Source: Anaerolineales bacterium
GTDB lineage: Bacteria > Chloroflexota > Anaerolineae > Anaerolineales > Villigracilaceae
Reading direction: 5' to 3'
DNA length: 33,024 nt
Assembly: GCA_014860745.1 (NCBI GenBank)
Contig: JACZJC010000032.1
Span: 1 to 33,024, forward strand
Below are positions 16,523 through 24,587 of the stretch, piece after piece (the stretch's first letter is position 1; every line of letters begins with the position of its first letter). Made by a program: the position numbers and the translations under genes. Below the pieces are notes generated by a model. It ran no database searches and was not told where the DNA came from. It saw only the letters and a program-made list of their open reading frames with translations.

Positions 16523-16580
16523 GGAACCGTTCGGCTTTATCCCCCCCTGCGGGGTGATATACCGAATAGTTCGGTATAAT
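16523..16580 (+). promoter_or_regulatory. Putative integrase promoter with operator-like palindromes
   Basis: A perfect -10, TATAAT (16575-16580), lies 57 bases before the integrase start; no good -35 is seen. A perfect inverted repeat ATACCGAA-TAG-TTCGGTAT (16559-16577) overlaps it. A related palindrome, CGGAACCGTTCGG, lies about 40 bases upstream (16522-16534). The overlap with the -10 suggests a repressor operator. Integron integrases in Proteobacteria are under LexA control, but I cannot say that these are LexA boxes. Confidence 0.5.
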
Positions 16581-16636
16581 ATCCTATGTACGGATAACCA
16601 AATTATACGCCACTCCTATTCAAAGGGGAATAAAAA

Positions 16637-16795
16637 ATGCACAAAAACCAACCTCAAAACAACCCCAAGCTAATAAGCAAACTCCTCTACGGGAGCGGCT
16701 TGCGCCTCATCGAATGCCTGCGCCTGCGCGTCAAAGACCTCGACTTCGGCAGCCGCCAGATCATTGTCCGCGAAGGCAAACGGGTCAGACTGTAG
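16637..16795 (+). pseudogene. intI: Integron integrase remnant (internally deleted and C-terminally truncated)
   Basis: The frame is 52 codons. Residues 11-48 ([27 protein letters not shown]...IIVREGK) match the catalytic box I region of integron tyrosine recombinases: IntI1 has LLYGTGMRISEGL and RVKDLDF...IIVREGKG at about residues 140-190. The catalytic Arg of 'SGLRLIE' is kept. The first ten residues look like the genuine IntI start ([11 protein letters not shown]), so about 120 residues of the N-terminal SAM-like domain appear deleted. Everything after 'REGK', including the integron-specific region and the rest of the RHRY set, is missing. AAAGGGGAA precedes the ATG. The last codons run into the 3' end of pckA, which marks the breakpoint. 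It cannot be active. Confidence 0.88.
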
Positions 16796-18431
16796 GCCCC
16801 GCATCGATCACTTCCTGAGGCGTGCCGTCGGTGAATTTGCCAAAATTTTGTTTAAAACGCATGGCAAGGTCTTTATAACGGCGGTCATATTCCTTCCGGT
16901 CGCTCCATGAAGAGGAAGGCAGCAGCACCTCATCCGGCACATTCGGGCATGTGGCCGGCACCTCAAAGCCAAAGATGGGATCCTGCTTGTATTCCACATT
17001 GGCAAGGTTCCCGTTCAAGGCCGCATGCAGCAGGGCGCGGGTGTATTTGATGGAGATTCGCTTGCCCACGCCATACGGTCCCCCCACCCAGCCGGTGTTG
17101 ACCAGCCAGCAGGTGACGCCGTATCGTTCGATCTTCCGTTTGAGCAATTCGGCATATTTATAAGGATGATGCACCATGAACGGGCCGCCAAAACAGGCGC
17201 TGAATGTGATCTCCGGCTCCTTGCCAAGCCCCACTTCCGTTCCTGCGATCTTGGAAGTGTATCCGGAAATGAATTGGTACATCGCCTGGTTCGGGGTCAG
17301 CCGCGCGATGGGCGGCATGACTCCGCTCGCATCACACGTAAGCAGGATGACGTTCTTTGGATGCCCGGCCTTTTTCTCAGGGACGGCATTTGCAATGAAT
17401 TCCAATGGATAGGAAGCGCGGGTATTTTCGGTGAGCGTATCGTCGTCCAGGTCGATCAGCCGCGTCACAGGGTCAAATGACACGTTTTCCAGGATCGTGC
17501 CGAAGCGTTTGGTGGTCGCAAAAATTTCAGGTTCGGCGGATTCTGAAAGGCCGATCACCTTGGCGTAGCAGCCGCCCTCAAAGTTGAACACTCCTTCGTC
17601 GCTCCACCCATGCTCATCGTCACCGATGAGGCGGCGTGTAGGGTCGGCCGATAGCGTGGTTTTGCCCGTCCCGCTTAATCCAAAAAACAAAGCCACATCG
17701 TCCGAATTATCGGGGTTCACATTTGCCGAACAATGCATGGAGAGCACCCCTTCCAACGGCAGCAGATAATTTAAAATGGTGAACACCGATTTCTTGATCT
17801 CCCCGGCATAGGCTGTGTTGCCGATGATGGCCAGCTTTTTATCGAACGAAAGACAGATGAAGGTCTCGCTGTTGGAACTATCCACAGCCGGCACAGATTT
17901 GAACGAAGGCATGGCCACGATCGTAAATTCAGGCACAAAGCGCTTGTACTCTTCCAGCGATTGCGGCAGGATGAACATATTGCGTGCAAAATGCGCATGC
18001 CAGGCCAGCTCGGTCACAATGCGGACCGGCAGCCGGTAGGATTCGTCGGCTCCCGCGTAAACATCCTGGACGAAGACATCCCGTCTCTGCAAAAATCCCA
18101 GCATGCGGTCGTACAGGACCTCGAACTTGTCCGCTGAGAACGGGCGGTTATATACCCCCCACCAGATATTCCCCTCCGAGTCTGCCTCGCGCACCACAAA
18201 TTTGTCGTTGGCGCTGCGGGCGGTGTGCCTGCCTGTATTGGCCACGAAGGGTCCGCCGGACACCAAAGCGCCTTCGTTTCGAAAGACGGCTTCCTCCACC
18301 AACGACTCGGTGGTGAGATTCCAATAGGCCAGGCGCAGATTGCTGACTCCCTGGTTGGAGAGGTTGAAATCCGCTTTGCGGGTCTGTGCAATCGGCTCGG
18401 CGGGAGTTTTGATATTGAGTAAATTGTTCAT
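16785..18431 (-). CDS. pckA: Phosphoenolpyruvate carboxykinase (ATP)
   Basis: The protein is 548 residues from the ATG at 18431, the normal family length of about 530-550. It converts oxaloacetate and ATP to phosphoenolpyruvate, ADP and CO2, the first committed step of gluconeogenesis. Kinase-1a P-loop GLSGTGKT is at residues 251-258, followed by 'TTLSADP', with kinase-2 'LIGDDEHGW' at about 268-276. 'RNMFILP', '[20 protein letters not shown]'-type substrate and C-terminal motifs (here '[12 protein letters not shown]') are present. A further in-frame ATG at 18449 lies in a repeat and has no ribosome-binding site; GAGAAA precedes the chosen one. The stop overlaps the integrase remnant by a few codons, and no terminator is visible. 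Confidence 0.97.
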   Translation of the reverse strand: MNNLLNIKTPAEPIAQTRKADFNLSNQGVSNLRLAYWNLTTESLVEEAVFRNEGALVSGGPFVANTGRHTARSANDKFVVREADSEGNIWWGVYNRPFSADKFEVLYDRMLGFLQRRDVFVQDVYAGADESYRLPVRIVTELAWHAHFARNMFILPQSLEEYKRFVPEFTIVAMPSFKSVPAVDSSNSETFICLSFDKKLAIIGNTAYAGEIKKSVFTILNYLLPLEGVLSMHCSANVNPDNSDDVALFFGLSGTGKTTLSADPTRRLIGDDEHGWSDEGVFNFEGGCYAKVIGLSESAEPEIFATTKRFGTILENVSFDPVTRLIDLDDDTLTENTRASYPLEFIANAVPEKKAGHPKNVILLTCDASGVMPPIARLTPNQAMYQFISGYTSKIAGTEVGLGKEPEITFSACFGGPFMVHHPYKYAELLKRKIERYGVTCWLVNTGWVGGPYGVGKRISIKYTRALLHAALNGNLANVEYKQDPIFGFEVPATCPNVPDEVLLPSSSWSDRKEYDRRYKDLAMRFKQNFGKFTDGTPQEVIDAGPTV

Positions 18432-18447
18432 ATTTTTTCTCGTTTCC

Positions 18448-18553
18448 ATGTCGTTGCGAGCGGTCTCCGCGAAGCAATCTCCTGTGAAATACTGGGATTG
18501 CCCACCCTCACGGGTACGATGTCGGCGGAAAGAACACTGCCTCGCAATGACAT
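18448..18553. repeat. Palindromic REP/MITE-like repeat upstream of pckA
   Basis: ATGTCGTTGCGAG (18448-18460) and CTCGCAATGACAT (18541-18553) are near-perfect inverted repeats, with GAAGCAATCTCC and GGGATTGC as an inner pair. The 'TTGCGAG...GAAGCAATCTC...CTCGCAATGAC' pattern is a widespread type of intergenic palindromic repeat in many bacterial genomes. The 18554-18655 stretch beyond it holds only GC-rich small hairpins. Confidence 0.7.
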
Positions 18554-18655
18554 AAATTAGACCCCTTGCACAAGAGCTCTCGCCGCAGTCCTCGGCGGCG
18601 GGGACGCCGCCTTGAGCAGGGTAAAAATCTGACTTTTACAAGAAGTCTATAGTAT

Positions 18656-19873
18656 TTACATCCAATCGCGGATCATTTTCCTGTCACCGATATAAATTTC
18701 ATTGGGCGAAGTGGCATCCAGCGCCCATTTGATGCGGCCGATGCCCTCGGTAATATCTTTTACCGACCCCGCAAACGAAATACGGATGTGTCCTTCCATG
18801 CCGAATTCCTTCCCGGGCACGGTTACCACCAGGGCTTTCTTCAAAAGGAATTTGGACAGCTCGACCGAATTGTTGTTGAACGCGCGCAGGTCGGGCAGGG
18901 CATAAAAGGTTCCTTTGGGCTCGATCAGCCGCGCGCCGTTGAATGTTCTCATCTCCTGCAGCACCACATCGCGGTTGTTTTGAATCTGCAAACGCAGCGC
19001 TTCCACAATCGACTGCAGGCCGTTCAATGCGCCCTCCGCCGCCGCCTGCGCGATCGGCGATACGCACGAGGTCGTCTGTGCGAGGACGTTCGTCATCACA
19101 CCCACCAACTGGCGCGGCGCAACCACCCAGCCGATTCGAAAACCCGTCATGCCGTACAGTTTGGCAACGCCGTTCACCGCGATGATATGCGAATCTTCCA
19201 CATCCTTTTTGGAAAAAGAATAGGCCGGCGGAGCAACATTCCGATCGAAAGTTAATTTGTGATAGATATCGTCACAGATCACGTAGATCCCTTTTCGCTC
19301 GCAGAAGTCCACGATCTTTTCGATCAGCTTCGGCGGGTAGATTTCGCCGGAGGGGTTGTTCGGGCTGTTAACGATGATCGCGCGCGTGGAAGACGTCACC
19401 GCCCGCTCGATCTCCTCGAAGCTCGGGGTGAACGTCCCATCTTCAGGCGTCACGATGACGGGAATACCCAGGCACATCTTGATCATTTCAGGGTAGGAGA
19501 CCCAGTACGGCGCGAGGACGATCACCTCGTCCTGTGGATTCAGGATCGAATAAAAGATATTGAAAAGCGATTGTTTTGCGCCGTTGGTGATGATCACATT
19601 TTCGGGGGCCACGAGGCGGTTGTAATTTTCTTCGGTATAGCGAATGACCGCCTTCTTCATCGAAGGCAGGCCGTCCGGCGGAGTGTACTTCACCTCCCCG
19701 CTGGTTAATTTCGCACTGGAAGAAAGCACGGCTGAAATGGGGGTTTTATTCTTCGGTTCCCCGATACCCAGGTTGATGACAGCCTCGCCCCGCTCGCGCA
19801 GCAAACGCGCCTCTTCATTTAAAGCCAGGGTCGGCGACTCGGCGATCTCGCTTGCAAGTTTACTTAATCTCAT
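18656..19873 (-). CDS. Class I/II pyridoxal-phosphate aminotransferase, aspartate aminotransferase-like
   Basis: The protein is 405 residues. Fold type I aminotransferase of the AspC/Igamma type: 'LGIGEPKNKTP' near the N-terminus, 'VIITNGAKQSLFNIF' for the cofactor phosphate loop, 'IIVNSPNNPSGEIY' (the conserved NPxNPTG-like loop), 'VICDDIYHKLTF' (PLP ring), and 'VNGVAKLYGMTGFRIGW' with the Schiff-base Lys. The usual SKxYxMTGWR is changed to AKLYGMTGFR. The late Arg that binds the substrate carboxylate is in 'GHIRISFAGS'. The ATG at 19873 has AAGGAGA at ideal distance; an in-frame ATG six codons upstream has none. Substrate preference cannot be told from sequence. Confidence 0.93.
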   Translation of the reverse strand: MRLSKLASEIAESPTLALNEEARLLRERGEAVINLGIGEPKNKTPISAVLSSSAKLTSGEVKYTPPDGLPSMKKAVIRYTEENYNRLVAPENVIITNGAKQSLFNIFYSILNPQDEVIVLAPYWVSYPEMIKMCLGIPVIVTPEDGTFTPSFEEIERAVTSSTRAIIVNSPNNPSGEIYPPKLIEKIVDFCERKGIYVICDDIYHKLTFDRNVAPPAYSFSKKDVEDSHIIAVNGVAKLYGMTGFRIGWVVAPRQLVGVMTNVLAQTTSCVSPIAQAAAEGALNGLQSIVEALRLQIQNNRDVVLQEMRTFNGARLIEPKGTFYALPDLRAFNNNSVELSKFLLKKALVVTVPGKEFGMEGHIRISFAGSVKDITEGIGRIKWALDATSPNEIYIGDRKMIRDWM

Positions 19874-19963
19874 GAAATCTCCTTGATACAAAGACTTCGG
19901 AAGACAATTTTCCCGCTTTCATATTCGAGAATTGTTATGCATACTTCCGCAGCCCGCTGTTGT

Positions 19964-20001
19964 AAAACAAAAATCTGGTCAGGCATGCATGCCGACCAGA
20001 T
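19964..20001 (-). terminator. Rho-independent terminator after the PLD lipoprotein gene
   Basis: A long hairpin with 14 paired bases per arm and one bulge, ATCTGGTC-A-GGCATG / CATGCC-GACCAGAT (19973-20001). On the minus strand it is followed by TTTTTGTTTT. It lies about 140 bases after the stop of the phospholipase-D-like gene. The 19874-20144 gap contains nothing else clear. Confidence 0.75.
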
Positions 20002-20144
20002 ACACGTTCTCTACCGCAGGAAAAGCGGCGCTGACAATTCGATTGCCAGACAGGGGTTCATGAAGATAATTATACTATATGGCACAATCCCCTCTTTTGA
20101 ACAAAGATAACCATTTTCTCCGATGGATGTAACCATCAAAAGTT

Positions 20145-21383
20145 TTATTCACATGAAAATAAAGCAGGTGCAACATCCTGCGCCTGCCCCCAGAGCTTAT
20201 CGAATTCCTGCAGGTACAACGCCGCGATCTCGGCATTATCCAGAATAAGGACATTCTCTTCATTCGATTCATCCGCGTTGGACGAATAATTCAACGAACC
20301 GGTCGCAACGATATTTCCATCAATAATGATCAATTTGTGGTGCAGGAAACTTCCATTGCCATCCTGCCGCACCGGCAGACCGGCGCACCAAAATGTTCGC
20401 AGCTCCGAGTTCGGGCTGTTACTTCCAAACGTCTCGAAAATCCCTCTCACATCCACCCCGGCCCTTGCACGGTCGATCATCACTTGCGCCAGCGGATAAT
20501 CGGTAAAGCTGAAAGCCAGAAAACGAATGCTTGCCTGCGCATCATTCACCAGCGCGATCAGGTTGCCGACGATTTTATCCTCCGGCGAGAACAGCACCTG
20601 GATTGGCGTGCCGTCCACAATCGCCCACTGCGTATTGACTGTGGACGGCGCACGCGGGCCGAATTGTCCGTTCCACATTTCCTGAAATTCCCGCTCATAG
20701 ATGAAAGCGATCTCAGGCGAGCGGATGACGAGCACATTGTTATTTTGCTTGAAGATTCCATTGGAGGTGATATTCGTGGACCCCGTCCACACGATTTTCT
20801 GGTCGAAGATCCAAAATTTATTGTGCATCAAAGCGGAACGCGCATCATCCTTGACCTCGATGCCTGCCCCGATTAGCAATGAAAATTGTCCACGCCCCGG
20901 CTGGATATCATAATCGAGGCCGTTCTTGTCGTCCGTCATCCATTTCACATCCACGCCGCGATTCTTTGCCGCGATCAACGCATCCGCCACGGGAGTAAGA
21001 TTGAATTCAAAAGAAGCAATATGAATGCTGGCCTGGGCTTCATCGATCATTTGGATCAAGCGCTCCTGGATCGAACCAGCGGGGTTGTTCGCGTCGTTCA
21101 TGGTCAATGGATCGGTAAAATATACCTCCCACCATCGATTCACCTGAGCGGGGATTGGCGGTTCTGTTGGGACAATCGGGGTGTCTGTAACTATTGGGAG
21201 AACAAGCGGCGTATCCGTGACTGGAACAATGATATTCGGCGTATCCGTCACGGGGACGATAAAGGGCGGCGGTGTTTCAGAAGCAAAAAATGGGATTTGT
21301 GTAACAGGGGTGTATGTCCCCACCGGTTCACAGGATGCGAGAAATAAGGATATTGCGAGAATTGAAACGATAAGCTTCTTCAT
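20145..21383 (-). CDS. Phospholipase D-fold lipoprotein
   Basis: The protein is 412 residues. A lipoprotein signal peptide ends at 'LFLASC' (Cys18). A low-complexity linker follows, with three repeats of the VPVTDTP type (about residues 40-75). Two PLDc domains come next: the first HxK motif is 'MHNKFWIFD...TGSTNIT' and the second 'LHHKLIIIDGNIVATGSLNYS'. The two halves form one active site in this superfamily (PLD / cardiolipin synthase / Nuc). Members cleave or transfer phosphodiester bonds in phospholipids or nucleic acids; the substrate here is unknown. The protein would be anchored outside the cytoplasmic membrane. GAAGAA precedes the ATG. It is transcribed alone and has its own terminator. 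Confidence 0.93.
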   Translation of the reverse strand: MKKLIVSILAISLFLASCEPVGTYTPVTQIPFFASETPPPFIVPVTDTPNIIVPVTDTPLVLPIVTDTPIVPTEPPIPAQVNRWWEVYFTDPLTMNDANNPAGSIQERLIQMIDEAQASIHIASFEFNLTPVADALIAAKNRGVDVKWMTDDKNGLDYDIQPGRGQFSLLIGAGIEVKDDARSALMHNKFWIFDQKIVWTGSTNITSNGIFKQNNNVLVIRSPEIAFIYEREFQEMWNGQFGPRAPSTVNTQWAIVDGTPIQVLFSPEDKIVGNLIALVNDAQASIRFLAFSFTDYPLAQVMIDRARAGVDVRGIFETFGSNSPNSELRTFWCAGLPVRQDGNGSFLHHKLIIIDGNIVATGSLNYSSNADESNEENVLILDNAEIAALYLQEFDKLWGQAQDVAPALFSCE

Positions 21384-21449
21384 TGATTCTTCGTTGTGGG
21401 TTGTTCAACAGCATACCCCATCGGGCAATCGAGCCGTTGGAATTCAGGA

Positions 21450-22391
21450 TTATTCCAACGCAGTGAAATCGGCAGGATTGCCGAGCGGATAGACGGTTGC
21501 GCCGTCTACAATACGCTTGATTAATCCGCCAAGGACAGAGCCCGTGCCCACTTCGACAAAAGTGGTGATGCCCTGTGCCGATAACAACTTTACCGAGTCG
21601 GTCCACCGCACGCGGGATTGCATTTGTTCGATGATGTCCGCGCGAGCGGCAGCCTCATCTCCGAGGGTCGCGGCATAAGCATTCCCCACCACCGGTATTT
21701 GCGCATCCGAAAAATTGGCTGCCTGCACCGCCTCATTCCATTCCGCTTGAATGGCCCCCATCAAAGGTGAATGCGCGGCAATGGAAACCGCCAAAGGTAG
21801 TGCCCGCTTTGCTCCAGCAGCCTTTGCCCCCGCCATGGCGCGCTCCACAGCCGCTTTAGCACCGGAGATCACCACCTGGCCCGGACAATTATCGTTTGCC
21901 ACCTGCACAATTTCATCGGATGTGCTGGCTTCAGCACAGACCTGATCCAGCGTGGGGATATCCAGGCCGAGAATGGCGGCCATGCCGCCGGGAGTCAGGG
22001 TGCCGGCGTGCTTCATCAACTCGCCGCGCTTGCGGACGAGGCGCAGCCCATCCGCGAAGGATAATGCTCCAGCGGCGGCCAGAGCAGATAACTCGCCAAG
22101 CGAATGGCCCGCCATTGAAGCAGGTTTCAGGTCCGGGTAAAGATGCGTAAAAGTCCGATATGCCGCGATCGAATGCACATAAAGCGCTGGCTGGGTATTG
22201 ACTGTGTCGTTTAACTCGGCATCAGGTCCCTCCCACATGAGCCTGGAGAGCGCCAGGCCGAGGATGGAATCTGCTTCTTCAAAAATTTGCTTCGCCGCGG
22301 GGTAATCCGCGGCGAGGTCTTTGCCCATGCCAACGCTTTGCGACCCCTGACCGGGAAAAACAAACGCTGTGTTTTGAATATCGAGTTTCAT
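21450..22391 (-). CDS. fabD: Malonyl-CoA:ACP transacylase
   Basis: The protein is 313 residues, full length. It loads malonyl units from CoA onto acyl carrier protein for fatty acid synthesis. GQGSQ (14-18), the nucleophile Ser97 in 'AGHSLGELSALAAAGAL', His207 in 'SIAAHSPLM', 'PGQVVISG' (170-177) and the C-terminal 'FVEVGTGSVLGGLIKRI' are all in place. GGAGAAGCC is directly before the ATG. It lies downstream of rpmF on the same strand with a strong hairpin between. Other fatty acid synthesis genes are not adjacent in this window. Confidence 0.97.
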   Translation of the reverse strand: MKLDIQNTAFVFPGQGSQSVGMGKDLAADYPAAKQIFEEADSILGLALSRLMWEGPDAELNDTVNTQPALYVHSIAAYRTFTHLYPDLKPASMAGHSLGELSALAAAGALSFADGLRLVRKRGELMKHAGTLTPGGMAAILGLDIPTLDQVCAEASTSDEIVQVANDNCPGQVVISGAKAAVERAMAGAKAAGAKRALPLAVSIAAHSPLMGAIQAEWNEAVQAANFSDAQIPVVGNAYAATLGDEAAARADIIEQMQSRVRWTDSVKLLSAQGITTFVEVGTGSVLGGLIKRIVDGATVYPLGNPADFTALE

Positions 22392-22444
22392 GGCTTCTCC
22401 ATTTTATGAGACCCCAAAGGGGAGTGATTCCTTCAGGGTCCTTG

Positions 22445-22484
22445 AAGATTAAAACACAAACGGGTCGTGATAGTCACGACCCGT
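22445..22484 (-). terminator. Hairpin with T-tract between rpmF and fabD
   Basis: A perfect 11-bp inverted repeat ACGGGTCGTGA (22460-22470) / TCACGACCCGT (22474-22484) with a TAG loop. On the minus strand it is followed by TTTGTGTTTTAA. It sits just after the rpmF stop, so it would end or reduce transcription into fabD. Confidence 0.75.
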
Positions 22485-22490
22485 CAGATG

Positions 22491-22691
22491 TTATTCAGTG
22501 GTTTTCTTTTCTTTTTTAACCTGAATGACTTCGCGGCCTTTGTAATATCCGCAGTTCGGGCAAACCGTGTGGGGCAGGCGCTTGGTTCCGCAATTGGAGC
22601 AGGCGACTGTGTTTACCGCGGTCAAGGCGTCCTGTGAACGGCGGCGGTCACGGCGTCCTTTGGAATGTTTGCGCTTTGGATGTGGGGTCAT
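22491..22691 (-). CDS. rpmF: Ribosomal protein bL32
   Basis: The protein is 66 residues. The N-terminus 'MTPHPKRKHSKGRRDRRRSQDAL' is the typical bL32 basic start (HPKRKxSKxRRdrRRs). A zinc ribbon follows with CSNC and CPNC pairs, the C+ form of the protein. It is part of the 50S subunit, near the peptidyl transferase region. AAAGGAGAAAG precedes the ATG. The rpmF-fab gene neighbourhood is common in bacteria. The Lys/Glu-rich tail (VKKEKKTTE) is slightly longer than usual. Confidence 0.96.
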   Translation of the reverse strand: MTPHPKRKHSKGRRDRRRSQDALTAVNTVACSNCGTKRLPHTVCPNCGYYKGREVIQVKKEKKTTE

Positions 22692-22717
22692 GAATACTTT
22701 CTCCTTTATACATACAT

Positions 22718-22741
22718 CAGACGGGCTTATGCGCCCGTCTG
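22718..22741. other. Hairpin in the rpmF leader region
   Basis: CAGACGGGC / GCCCGTCTG, a 9-bp perfect stem between rpmF and the divergent phosphatase gene. It is followed on the plus strand by GATTGGTTTTT, but no plus-strand gene precedes it. It may be a leader structure of the rpmF mRNA; the function is not shown. Confidence 0.4.
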
Positions 22742-22799
22742 GATTGGTTTTTCAATGAAGCCCGCTGATTATATCGGCAGGAGGCAGTGACGTCAAGGC

Positions 22800-22822
22800 G
22801 GATTCGATGTAAAATCGAATCC
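22800..22822 (+). promoter_or_regulatory. Perfect hairpin touching the phosphatase start codon
   Basis: GGATTCGAT-GTAAA-ATCGAATCC, ending one base before the ATG at 22823. It could mask the start in the mRNA or, if the GTG at 22787 is used, be part of the coding region. Its function is inferred from position only. Confidence 0.4.
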
Positions 22823-23536
22823 ATGGAGATTCAAATCGCAGTTGCCAAGATCAATAAATATGCGGTCTCCGAAAGCGGGGACACGCTGGAGGTGATCGAA
22901 CGCCCCACTGGCGGACTCTCCGTAGTGCTGGCAGACGGGCAAACCAGCGGCCGGGGTGCAAAAGCCGTTTCGATGCTCGTCGTTCGCAAAGTGATCGGGC
23001 TGATCGCGGATGGTGTTCGCGATGGCGCCGCCGCCAGGGCCGCCTCAGACGCGCTTTTCGCAGACAAGGCCGGCAAGGTTACCTGCACTTTGAATATCGC
23101 CTCGGTGGATTTGCACAGTAAAACTATTGTGCTTACACGCAATAACCCAGTCCCGATGTATATCTGCCGCGGTGAACAAATCGATTCGCACAATGAAGAA
23201 AGCATGCCGCTTGGAGCATCCAGGAATGTCCGCCCGGTCATCACCGAGCTTGTGATCGAACCGGGCTTGACGATTGTGATTTTTACTGACGGCATCAGCC
23301 ACGCGGGCGAGCGGCGCGGACAACCGATGAATATCGGCGAAACCATTCGCTCCGTGATCGAAGACCAGGACCCTTCCCCGCAACAGCTGGCAGATACTCT
23401 CCTTGCTCAGGCAATCCACCTGGACGATAACCGCCCCGCGGATGACATCAGCGTGCTGGTGGTAAAAGTCATCCACCGAAACGGAGATGAAGTGCGGCGC
23501 ATGAATGTCAGGCTTCCAATCGATGCTTATTCATAA
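22823..23536 (+). CDS. PP2C/SpoIIE-type serine phosphatase-like protein
   Basis: The protein is 237 residues. The fold is recognisable from 'GGLSVVLADGQTSGRGAKAVSMLVVRKV' (the metal-binding Asp of the 'VLADG' strand), 'TRNNPVPMYICR', 'GLTIVIFTDGISHAG' (second Asp) and 'RPADDISVLVVKV' (the late Asp of PP2C/SpoIIE). These phosphatases usually act on anti-sigma or signalling partners in the cytoplasm; no partner gene is next to it. A GTG at 22787 with AGGAGG only two bases upstream could add 12 residues, but the domain begins at the ATG at 22823, which is preceded by a 9-bp hairpin (22800-22822). The downstream gene overlaps it by 32 bases. Confidence 0.85.
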   Translation: MEIQIAVAKINKYAVSESGDTLEVIERPTGGLSVVLADGQTSGRGAKAVSMLVVRKVIGLIADGVRDGAAARAASDALFADKAGKVTCTLNIASVDLHSKTIVLTRNNPVPMYICRGEQIDSHNEESMPLGASRNVRPVITELVIEPGLTIVIFTDGISHAGERRGQPMNIGETIRSVIEDQDPSPQQLADTLLAQAIHLDDNRPADDISVLVVKVIHRNGDEVRRMNVRLPIDAYS

Positions 23537-24587
23537 AAATAAATTGGCGAGCCATCGGTGGCGGCACTTCCAGGCCTCGGTTCGGGATACCGCCATTCTG
23601 CTCGGCGAGTTTCGCGCTCCTCTTTTATGGTTCTCGTTCGCCATCATCGGCGGCGGGATCTTATACGATTTCATTTCAAAATTGGTCAATGAGCCGGTAT
23701 ACAGTCTCGCGGAATCGATCTATATCGTTTTGATCGCCACATTTTTACAACCGGCAAACCGCGATTTTCCGCACCACATCGCCTTGCAGGTATTTCATTT
23801 TTTCATGCCCATCGTCGGGCTGGTTGTGCTCGCGCAAGGGCTGGCAGATTTCAGCAGCCTGCTTTTTAATCGCCGCGCACGCACAAAGGAATGGGAGATG
23901 GCCGTCGCATCCACACTTCGAAAACACATTATTCTCGTCGGGCTGGGGCATCTCGGCTACCGGGTCGCCCTTAAACTTCATGAGATGGGTGAACAGGTCG
24001 TCGTGATCGAATTCAATGCCGATACCGACACGTTAAACGCCGCCCGCAAACTCGGCATACCTGTAATCCATGACGATGCGACCCGCCCCGCCGCGCTCGA
24101 GGCTGCAAATATCAAAGATGCCCGCACCATCATCATGGCCAGCCAGAACGATTCGATGAACTTGCAGATTGCGCTCAAGGCGCGCAGCATTAACCCCGGG
24201 ATTAGTGTCGTCCTGCGCATTTTTGACGACGACTTCGCACACGCGCTTCAAGAGCAGTTCGGCTTTATCGCGTTGAGCGCCACAGAAATGGCCGCGCCGG
24301 TATTTGCCGCCGCCGCTTCGGGCGTGGATGTGACCAACCCGATTTCGGTCGAAGGTCAATTGTTAAGTCTTGCGCGCCTCACCGTTTCAGGAGGTGCCCC
24401 TTTTGCCCAAAAAACAGTCGGTTATGTGGAAGATAATTACCATCTCAACGTTGTCCTTTTGCGCCACGACCATCGATCTGAAATGCATCCCACGGATAAG
24501 AGTCCGCTCCACGCCGGTGATGTGATCGCTGTGCTGGGCGGCCCCGAGCAATTACAAACCCTCCTTTTCGACAATGAAGGAAATTGA
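23505..24587 (+). CDS. Ion-channel-like membrane protein with TrkA-N / RCK domain
   Basis: The protein is 360 residues. Two N-terminal hydrophobic helices (APLLWFSFAIIGGGILYDFI and ALQVFHFFMPIVGLVVLAQGLADF) with a loop between them resemble a two-TM potassium channel. An RCK/TrkA-N Rossmann domain follows ('HIILVGLGHLGYRVALKLHEMGEQVVVIE', GxGxxG at about residues 145-150, later 'DDATRPAALEAANIKDARTIIMAS'). A TrkA-C-like end is seen (PTDKSPLHAGDVIAVLGGPEQL). The pore loop reads 'ESIYIVLIATFLQPANRDFP' and lacks the TVGYGD selectivity filter, so it may not conduct potassium. The ATG at 23505 overlaps the phosphatase gene; 23523 is another possible start. Its end overlaps the next gene by 14 bases. 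Confidence 0.85.
   Translation: MSGFQSMLIHKNKLASHRWRHFQASVRDTAILLGEFRAPLLWFSFAIIGGGILYDFISKLVNEPVYSLAESIYIVLIATFLQPANRDFPHHIALQVFHFFMPIVGLVVLAQGLADFSSLLFNRRARTKEWEMAVASTLRKHIILVGLGHLGYRVALKLHEMGEQVVVIEFNADTDTLNAARKLGIPVIHDDATRPAALEAANIKDARTIIMASQNDSMNLQIALKARSINPGISVVLRIFDDDFAHALQEQFGFIALSATEMAAPVFAAAASGVDVTNPISVEGQLLSLARLTVSGGAPFAQKTVGYVEDNYHLNVVLLRHDHRSEMHPTDKSPLHAGDVIAVLGGPEQLQTLLFDNEGN

Noticed and set aside
18448-18553. pckA start at 18449 within the palindromic repeat
   Set aside because: No ribosome-binding site; the repeat is an independent intergenic element and the next ATG (18431) has GAGAAA upstream.
22718-22752. Plus-strand terminator downstream of rpmF
   Set aside because: No plus-strand gene ends before it; rpmF reads the other way, so at most it is an rpmF leader hairpin.
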